Positions 5,381 to 10,118 of a stretch of 10,118 nucleotides of DNA are shown piece after piece (the first letter of the stretch is position 1; each line of letters opens with the position of its first letter). A program made the translations under genes and the position numbers. Under the pieces are notes generated by a model that made no database searches, was not told the origin of the DNA, and saw only the letters and a program-made list of their open reading frames with translations. Origin of the DNA: Rhodospirillaceae bacterium (GTDB lineage: Bacteria > Pseudomonadota > Alphaproteobacteria > Rhodospirillales > Magnetospirillaceae); contig JASLCK010000256.1 in the NCBI GenBank assembly GCA_030151865.1, positions 1 to 10,118 of the forward strand. Direction: 5' to 3'.

Positions 5381-7225
5381 TCAGGCCGTCAAGCCGGTTG
5401 GGGCGGCGGGAGAAACCGGGATCGGTTGAACAAAGTTCGGGGTCTGAAGAAAACTGGTGCTGCCGGTCATTCCCATGCCGTCCAGGGCGTTCAGGAAGAT
5501 GCTGGTGATGCCGTGGCGGATATCCTGGGTCAGGGGGTCTCGGCTGCGCACGATCAGATCGAACTGTTTGGCCTTGCGTTTGACCAGACCGTCGAATTGC
5601 AGGCCCCCCAGATTGCTCATGCTGAGATCGATCAGGAAGCGCATGCCTTTTTCCTCGCGGCCTTTCTCTTCCTCCTCGTCCTGGGGCGGTTGGCGGACCG
5701 TCAGGCGGATCTGTTCCAACTGCGATCCGGCCAGAAACGGCAGCAACAGGGTTTGCCAGCCATCATTCCCGGTCGATGGCAGGCGGGCGTCGCTGCGCAA
5801 TTCGGCGATGGTGGCGTCCAGCTTTTCCAGCATCTGGCGGCGATCGCCTTTCCCCGCAGCCGATCCGATCTCATTGCCCAGCAAGGATTTCAGGCTGCCC
5901 GATTGCACGGCGGCGGCCAGGGTAATCAAAGCAGGGGCGAAGTTTGCCCCCAGCACCGGCAGGCGTTGCATCAGGCTTTGCGCGGCCTGCGGATCGGCTT
6001 GGCGCAAAGTGTCGAGCATCTGCTGCCAGCCGGGGGCGGCGGCAGTGCCGGGTTGGCCCGTCGTCTGTGCGGCATGGGGCTGGGCGGTGGTGGGGCGGGC
6101 GTCGCCCAATGTTTCCAGGGTCAGGCGGGTTCCCGCGGGCAAATCGGGCGGCAGGTCCAGGGCGATCAGGCCCAGGCTGGTTTGCGCCAGCGGACGCCCG
6201 GCATTGCTGTTGGGGGCGATCACCGCCAGCAAGGTTTTGGGCAGATTGGCCGCCCCGGATTGGCCGTCGCTGCCTTGGCCGAACAGGTCGGATCCATCGG
6301 CTGGGGCGTTCGGGGCAGCGGGGACGGCAATGCCGGGCGCAGCCACGGGGGCCTGACCGGGTACGTTCAAGGGGTTGCCGGGCATCGTCTGGGCCGGGGT
6401 TCCGCCGCTGCGGCCCGGATCGGCTGTGGACGTGCCGCCATAAGCCTGGCTGGCCAACCGGGCGAGGGCCGAGGGGTCCGCCGCCGCGCCGCCGGTGACC
6501 GGCAGACCGTTCAACAGGGAAAAGCCACCCCCCGTTCCGCCCGCAGGGGTGCCTGGGGCGCCGGGCTGGGCACCGGCCTGTGCGCCGGGCAAAGTCGCTC
6601 CGGGGGCGGTTTGTCCTGCCGGAAAATCGGTGCTGACGATGCGTACCATAAAGCTGGTGCCGCCGGGCAGGGCAGAGGGTCCCCCCTGCTGATTGGCAAA
6701 CATCACCGTTGCCAGAATGCCGCCCGTCCCTTTGCCCGCCTGCCCCAAGGCCAAAGCGTCGGATTTGCCAGCCAGCAGGGCGGCCAGTGGGTCGCGGGTG
6801 GCGGCATTAGCCCCCTGGCCCGCACCATCCAGGGCATTCAGCAAAATATTGGTCAGGCCCTGTTGTCCCGCCGCCGCATTCAGCCCGCCTGCTACCTGCC
6901 CAGACGGCAGAACCGGCAGGCCGTTCAGGGTCACGACTTTCAACAGGGGGGGATTGCCGTTACCGGTCACCTGCAGGGTCAGGTTGGCGTCGGGCGGCAC
7001 GGTCATGGGCAGCTTGACCTGCAAGACGCCCGCATCGGTGGTCAATTGCAGCTGACCGTTGGCGCTGCCTGCCACGGCCTTGGCGTCGATCACCTGATTG
7101 ACCATGTCGTTCAGGGCTTGGACCGCCTTGGGGTCCGATCCCGCGCTCACCACAGCCGTTGTCGGCGCTTGCGGCGCTGACACCGGGGCCGAATTGGTCG
7201 GCAGGGCGGGCGGGATCGTGCTCAT
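5381..7225 (-). CDS. FliK-like flagellar hook-length control protein (Ala/Gly/Pro-rich)
   Basis: A 614-residue protein with the FliK plan: a long, low-complexity middle and a compact C-terminal domain. Residues 200-345 are dominated by Gly, Ala and Pro. The C-terminal part (about 487-595) starts WQTLLLPFLAGSQLEQIRLTV, has an acidic DEEEEKGREEKG insert, then FLIDLSMSNLGGLQFDGLV, FDLIVRSRD and a helix ITSIFLNALDGMG. This matches the strand pattern of the FliK C-terminal (Flg_hook) fold. No signal peptide or membrane span is seen, as expected for a type III-secreted ruler that switches export from hook to filament subunits. Three weakly similar LP-x-G-T strand modules lie at about 60-97, 168-199 and 350-375. 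Its ATG overlaps the flhG stop (ATGA), so translation is probably coupled. FliK identity is moderate; another late flagellar factor is possible. Confidence 0.68.
   Translation of the reverse strand: MSTIPPALPTNSAPVSAPQAPTTAVVSAGSDPKAVQALNDMVNQVIDAKAVAGSANGQLQLTTDAGVLQVKLPMTVPPDANLTLQVTGNGNPPLLKVVTLNGLPVLPSGQVAGGLNAAAGQQGLTNILLNALDGAGQGANAATRDPLAALLAGKSDALALGQAGKGTGGILATVMFANQQGGPSALPGGTSFMVRIVSTDFPAGQTAPGATLPGAQAGAQPGAPGTPAGGTGGGFSLLNGLPVTGGAAADPSALARLASQAYGGTSTADPGRSGGTPAQTMPGNPLNVPGQAPVAAPGIAVPAAPNAPADGSDLFGQGSDGQSGAANLPKTLLAVIAPNSNAGRPLAQTSLGLIALDLPPDLPAGTRLTLETLGDARPTTAQPHAAQTTGQPGTAAAPGWQQMLDTLRQADPQAAQSLMQRLPVLGANFAPALITLAAAVQSGSLKSLLGNEIGSAAGKGDRRQMLEKLDATIAELRSDARLPSTGNDGWQTLLLPFLAGSQLEQIRLTVRQPPQDEEEEKGREEKGMRFLIDLSMSNLGGLQFDGLVKRKAKQFDLIVRSRDPLTQDIRHGITSIFLNALDGMGMTGSTSFLQTPNFVQPIPVSPAAPTGLTA
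5478..5512 (-). repeat. Internal repeat copy in the FliK-like gene (partner 6825-6859)
   Basis: These 35 bases match 6825-6859 at 27 of 35 positions, ungapped and in the same frame. They encode ITSIFLNALDG here and LTNILLNALDG there, at residues 573-583 and 124-134. The match suggests an old internal duplication of a short amphipathic helix. Confidence 0.5.
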
Positions 7226-8019
7226 CGGCCTCTCAGCAGTTTTTCGACGATGGCTTCCACATCGGCGGCTGCTTCGCTGTTGGGTGAGCGCATCAGGATC
7301 GGGCTTTGGTTGCGGATGGCTTCGCGCACCTTAAGGTCGCGGCGGATCACGCCCGCCAGCGGCGGCGACATCTTCAGAAAACCTTCGCAGGCCTTGAGCA
7401 GGGTGTTGTAGATGCGTTCGCCTTCGCGGGTCGAATTGGCCATGTTGACGACAATGCGCATGTCTGTGCCGGGCCGTTCCAGATGGGTTACCTTGATGAA
7501 GGCGTAAGCATCGGTCAGCGAGGTCGGTTCGTCGGTGGTGACCACCAGGATGGTGCCCGCATTGTTGGCCAGGGCGCGCACGGTCTTTTCGACGCCCGCT
7601 CCCAAATCCAGCACCACGCGGTCATAGGCGCAGGCCAGCAGGTTAAGATCGTCGCCCAGGATTTGCAGGCGCGACAGCGGGATGTTGGCCAGCGAGCCCG
7701 AGCCCGAGCGGCCGGCGATGATGTCAAAGCCGCCTTCGGGGAAATTCACCGTCGCCTGATTGAGGGTCAGGCGGCCCGCCACCACGCTGCCCAGATCATG
7801 CTTGGGCATCAGGCCCAACTGAATGTCCACATTGGCCAGCCCCAAATCGCCGTCGAACAGCAAGGCGCGTTGCCCGGCGCGGGCCAGGGCGTGGGTCAGG
7901 GTGATGGCAAACCACGTCTTGCCGACGCCGCCCTTGCCGGACGCCACGGCGATCACGTTGCGGCCTTTGGCCCGTTGAGCCGGGCGGGGCGCAAGAGTGG
8001 GGGCGGGGGTTCCGGTCAT
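7222..8019 (-). CDS. flhG: FlhG (FleN/MinD-like) flagellar number regulator ATPase
   Basis: A 265-residue MinD/ParA-family ATPase that limits flagellar number, usually by acting on FlhF. The deviant Walker A is SGKGGVGKT (residues 27-35, signature Lys29, Lys34). Switch I is FDGDLGLANVD (55-65), including GLANVDIQLGL typical of FlhG, and the Walker B region is VVLDLGAG (135-142). TTDEPTSLTDAYAFIK and the C-terminal VRRDL/VREAIRNQSP-like section (225-240) also fit FlhG. The end (about 250-265) could form the amphipathic membrane-targeting helix. The first 20 residues are Pro/Ala/Arg-rich and lack the DQAxxLR motif that in well-studied FlhG proteins activates FlhF. The start overlaps the flhF stop and the stop overlaps the FliK-like start, both as ATGA. 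Context after flhF separates it from MinD proper. Confidence 0.92.
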   Translation of the reverse strand: MTGTPAPTLAPRPAQRAKGRNVIAVASGKGGVGKTWFAITLTHALARAGQRALLFDGDLGLANVDIQLGLMPKHDLGSVVAGRLTLNQATVNFPEGGFDIIAGRSGSGSLANIPLSRLQILGDDLNLLACAYDRVVLDLGAGVEKTVRALANNAGTILVVTTDEPTSLTDAYAFIKVTHLERPGTDMRIVVNMANSTREGERIYNTLLKACEGFLKMSPPLAGVIRRDLKVREAIRNQSPILMRSPNSEAAADVEAIVEKLLRGR

Positions 8020-9059
8020 GGCGATGCCTCGATATGCGAAGAGGAAGACGGTGCTTCAACAGGGGACTGCGCCGCCGTGGAGGCGGCAGGTTGCGATGCC
8101 GTGGGAGCCGCAGCTTGGGGCGGGAAGATCATGCGGGCCATTGTACCCGCGCTGATGGGGGAAACGCCATTGACCACATGGGGGGTGGCGCTGACGTCGC
8201 AAAACATCAAAGGTCCGGCATCGGCGGCGGCCAGGATCGAGCCCAGACGGCGGGTGGTGTCCAGCCGGGTGGCGAACAGCCGGGTCGCCCCGACCTGGGC
8301 AAAGGCTTCCCCCACCTCGCCCGCTTCCATGGCGTCGCCGCCAGCGGCCACCACCAGGATCGGTTCCACATTGGCGGCTTCGATCAGGCTGCCCAGATAT
8401 TCCATGTCGGTCAGCTTGAAGGGGTTCAGGCCGGGACTGTCGATAAAGATGATCTCGTACTGATCCTGCGCCTGCTGGATGGCGCGGGCCAAACTGTCGG
8501 GGCCGCGCGCGGTGATCAGGTCGATTTGCAGGATGCGGGTAAAGGCCGCCAATTGTTCCGACGCGCCCGCCCGCACATTGTCGCAGGTGATGACCCCGGC
8601 CTTGCGGCCCTTCAGGGCAGAACGCGCGGTCAGCTTGGCCACCACCATGGATTTTCCCGAACCGGGCGGGCCGACCATCATGAAGGGGCGCGGCGCGCCG
8701 TGATCGGGCAGGGGGGCAAAGGCGAACCCGGCTTCCAGCGCGGCGGCGCAGGCCAGATAAGGATCGTCCAGGCCGTTGGTGTGCACGGCATTGACCATGC
8801 GTTCGACCAGCCGGGGCGGCAGACCATGTTCGGAGAGGGCTTCCTTGACCAGATCGGCGGCCGGGGTGCGGTTGGCCTGGGCCAGCATTTCGCTGATGGC
8901 GTCGTCGGCGTCCGATGGTTCCAGCGCGGCGGTGATGCGCACGCCCTTGCCGCCCGCCGCCCGCTGGGTCGATACGATGATGGCGTCGTCGCCCAGTTCC
9001 TGGCGGACCAACTGCATGGCCTCGGCCATGCTGGGGGCGGTGAAGGATTTAAGCCGCAT
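8016..9059 (-). CDS. flhF: FlhF, SRP-type GTPase for polar flagellar placement
   Basis: A 347-residue FlhF that marks the pole and number of flagella. The N-terminal domain begins MRLKSFTAPSMAEAMQLVRQ and ELGDDAIIVSTQ, typical of FlhF. A short helical N domain (about 65-118) precedes the G domain: G1 GPPGSGKSM (130-138), G2 CDNVRAGASEQLAAF (159-173), G3 DSPG (207-210) and G4-like TRLDTTRRLG (264-273). Several motifs deviate from the SRP-GTPase norm: DSPG for DTAG, and TRLD for TKxD. The closing loop lacks the usual GQxVPEDL. Residues 313-347 are a Pro/Ala/Ser-rich tail that looks disordered. It starts 3 bp after the flhA stop and overlaps flhG by 4 bp, so translation is probably coupled. No strong ribosome binding site precedes it. 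Confidence 0.93.
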   Translation of the reverse strand: MRLKSFTAPSMAEAMQLVRQELGDDAIIVSTQRAAGGKGVRITAALEPSDADDAISEMLAQANRTPAADLVKEALSEHGLPPRLVERMVNAVHTNGLDDPYLACAAALEAGFAFAPLPDHGAPRPFMMVGPPGSGKSMVVAKLTARSALKGRKAGVITCDNVRAGASEQLAAFTRILQIDLITARGPDSLARAIQQAQDQYEIIFIDSPGLNPFKLTDMEYLGSLIEAANVEPILVVAAGGDAMEAGEVGEAFAQVGATRLFATRLDTTRRLGSILAAADAGPLMFCDVSATPHVVNGVSPISAGTMARMIFPPQAAAPTASQPAASTAAQSPVEAPSSSSHIEASP

Positions 9060-9062
9060 CGG

Positions 9063-10118
9063 TTAGATCTGCCCCATCGTCTTGATCTTGGCCTTGGGGT
9101 GGATTTCCGACTGCGACATCACCACGGTCATGGGCCGGAAGCGTTCGATGATGGACCGCACATAGGGGCGCACCGTCGGGCTGGTCAGTAGTACCGGCGT
9201 TTCACCCTGCATGGCGAAGCGTTCGAAAGTCTGCCGGGTCTTGGAAATGAATTCCTGCAACCGTGACGGCGCCATGGCCAACTGGCGTTCCTCGCCCTGG
9301 CCTTGCAGCGAATCGATAAAGGCCTGTTCCCATTCCGGCGACAGCGTGATCAGCGGGATATAGCCCTGCGGGCTGGTGTTGGAATCGCTGATCTGGCGGG
9401 CCAGACGGGTGCGCACATGCTCGGTTACCACCATGACGTTGCGGGTATGGCCGCAAGCCTCGGAAATGCCTTCCAAGATGGTGGTGAGATCGCGGATCGA
9501 CACCCGTTCGTGCAGCAGGTTCTGCAAGACGCGCTGCACCCCGCCGACGGTGAACTGGTTGGGGATGATGTCGGCCACCAGCTTCTGGGTGTCCTTGTCC
9601 AACTCGTCCAGCAGCTTCTGGGTTTCCACATAGGACAGCAGGTCTGGGGTGTGATCCTTCACCACTTCGGTCAGATGGGTGACGATGATGGTGCCGGGAT
9701 CGACCACGGTATAGCCGCGGAACAGCGCTTCCTCGCGGTTGGTGGGATCGATCCAGACGGCGGGCAGACCAAAGGTCGGTTCCTTGGTTTTTTCGCCGGG
9801 CAGGGTGATTTCCTCGCCGCGCGGGTCCATCACCAGCAGCATGTTGGGGCGCAGATCGCCGCGCCCGGCCTCCACTTCCTTGATGTAGACCACATAGCTG
9901 TTGGCGGGCAGTTGCATATTGTCCTGGATGCGCACGCTGGGCAGCACGAAGCCCATTTCCCCGGCCAGGGTGCGGCGCAGGGCCTTGATTTGGTCGGTCA
10001 GACGCTGCCCGCGCGAATTGTTGATCATCGACAGCAGGCCATAGCCCAGTTCCAGGCGGATATTGTCGATCTTGAGCGCGTTGGAAATCGGTTCTTCGGC
10101 CACCGGGGCGGTGGGCGC
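9063..10118 (-). CDS. flhA: FlhA, flagellar export-gate protein, C-terminal half (cut by window edge)
   Basis: The frame is open from the stop at 9063-9065 through the right edge, giving 351 residues of a protein usually near 700. What is present is the cytoplasmic domain that forms the nonameric ring receiving FliI, FliJ and chaperone-substrate complexes. Recognisable segments are LELGYGLLSMINNSRGQRLTDQI, RRTLAGEMGFVLPSVRIQDN, YVVYIKEVEAGRGDLRPN, YTVVDPGTIIVTHLTEVVK, QKLLDELD, VQRVLQNLLHERVSIRDLTT, ILEGISE and PVLLTSPTVRPYVRSIIERF. The N-terminal membrane part lies beyond 10118. A GTG at 10103 could be mistaken for a start, but the frame continues upstream. It heads the minus-strand run flhA-flhF-flhG-fliK-like; its promoter is outside the window. 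Confidence 0.96.
   Translation of the reverse strand, partial: APTAPVAEEPISNALKIDNIRLELGYGLLSMINNSRGQRLTDQIKALRRTLAGEMGFVLPSVRIQDNMQLPANSYVVYIKEVEAGRGDLRPNMLLVMDPRGEEITLPGEKTKEPTFGLPAVWIDPTNREEALFRGYTVVDPGTIIVTHLTEVVKDHTPDLLSYVETQKLLDELDKDTQKLVADIIPNQFTVGGVQRVLQNLLHERVSIRDLTTILEGISEACGHTRNVMVVTEHVRTRLARQISDSNTSPQGYIPLITLSPEWEQAFIDSLQGQGEERQLAMAPSRLQEFISKTRQTFERFAMQGETPVLLTSPTVRPYVRSIIERFRPMTVVMSQSEIHPKAKIKTMGQI

Noticed and set aside
5426..7180. A 584-codon open frame on the plus strand opposite the FliK-like gene
   Set aside because: Its product is a low-complexity Gln/Gly/Arg-rich chain with no domain. It is the mirror of a GC-rich coding frame, while the minus strand has a recognisable C-terminal domain, operon overlap and a plausible start.
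7306..9191. Long plus-strand open frames opposite flhG and flhF
   Set aside because: Their products are His/Gln/Gly-rich without recognisable motifs; flhF and flhG on the other strand carry clear family signatures.
10089..10103. GTG at 10103 as a start for a short flhA
   Set aside because: The frame stays open to the window edge and the segment begins inside the FlhA cytoplasmic domain, so this is a truncation by the window, not a short gene.

Overview
The window is a flagellar and cell-cycle-regulation locus from an alphaproteobacterium, most probably a member of the Rhodospirillales related to Magnetospirillum. This rests on a full-length, clearly recognisable CtrA, the ctrA/fliI/fliJ arrangement, high GC content, and polar-flagellum genes flhA-flhF-flhG. 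The genus is an inference, not read directly.

Layout. Positions 1-147 (minus) hold the 5' end of a cupin-domain gene, divergent from a LysR-type regulator (263-1156, plus); a dyad sits between them. The lysR gene converges on ctrA (1166-1876, minus) with a 9-bp gap. ctrA is divergent from fliI (2023-3342, plus), and a one-mismatch CtrA box lies between them. fliJ (3363-3806) follows fliI. On the minus strand a compact run reads right to left: flhA (cut by the right edge), flhF, flhG, then a large Ala/Gly/Pro-rich FliK-like gene. Junctions are 3 bp (flhA-flhF) and two 4-bp ATGA overlaps. After an 84-bp gap comes a 497-residue membrane J-domain protein (3803-5296, minus), whose stop codon overlaps that of fliJ tail to tail.

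How it fits together. FlhA is the export-gate subunit of the flagellar type III secretion system. FliI and FliJ are the ATPase and central stalk that deliver substrates to it. The FliK-like protein probably sets hook length or switches substrate class. FlhF and FlhG set pole and number of flagella. CtrA is the expected early (class II) flagellar activator, and the box beside fliI fits this.

Most notable. The 84-bp gap before the J-domain gene carries a good match to a sigma-54 promoter (CGGCACG-N4-TTGCTT, GG-to-GC spacing exact), the usual sign of a late flagellar gene. The protein looks like a cytoplasmic J domain plus Cys4 zinc ribbon, one membrane span, then SH3-like and beta-sandwich domains outside the membrane. 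This suggests an uncharacterised envelope co-chaperone linked to flagellar assembly. FlhF also has unusual GTPase motifs and FlhG lacks the usual FlhF-activating N-terminal motif. No RNA genes, insertion sequences, CRISPR arrays or intrinsic terminators with a T-tract were seen.
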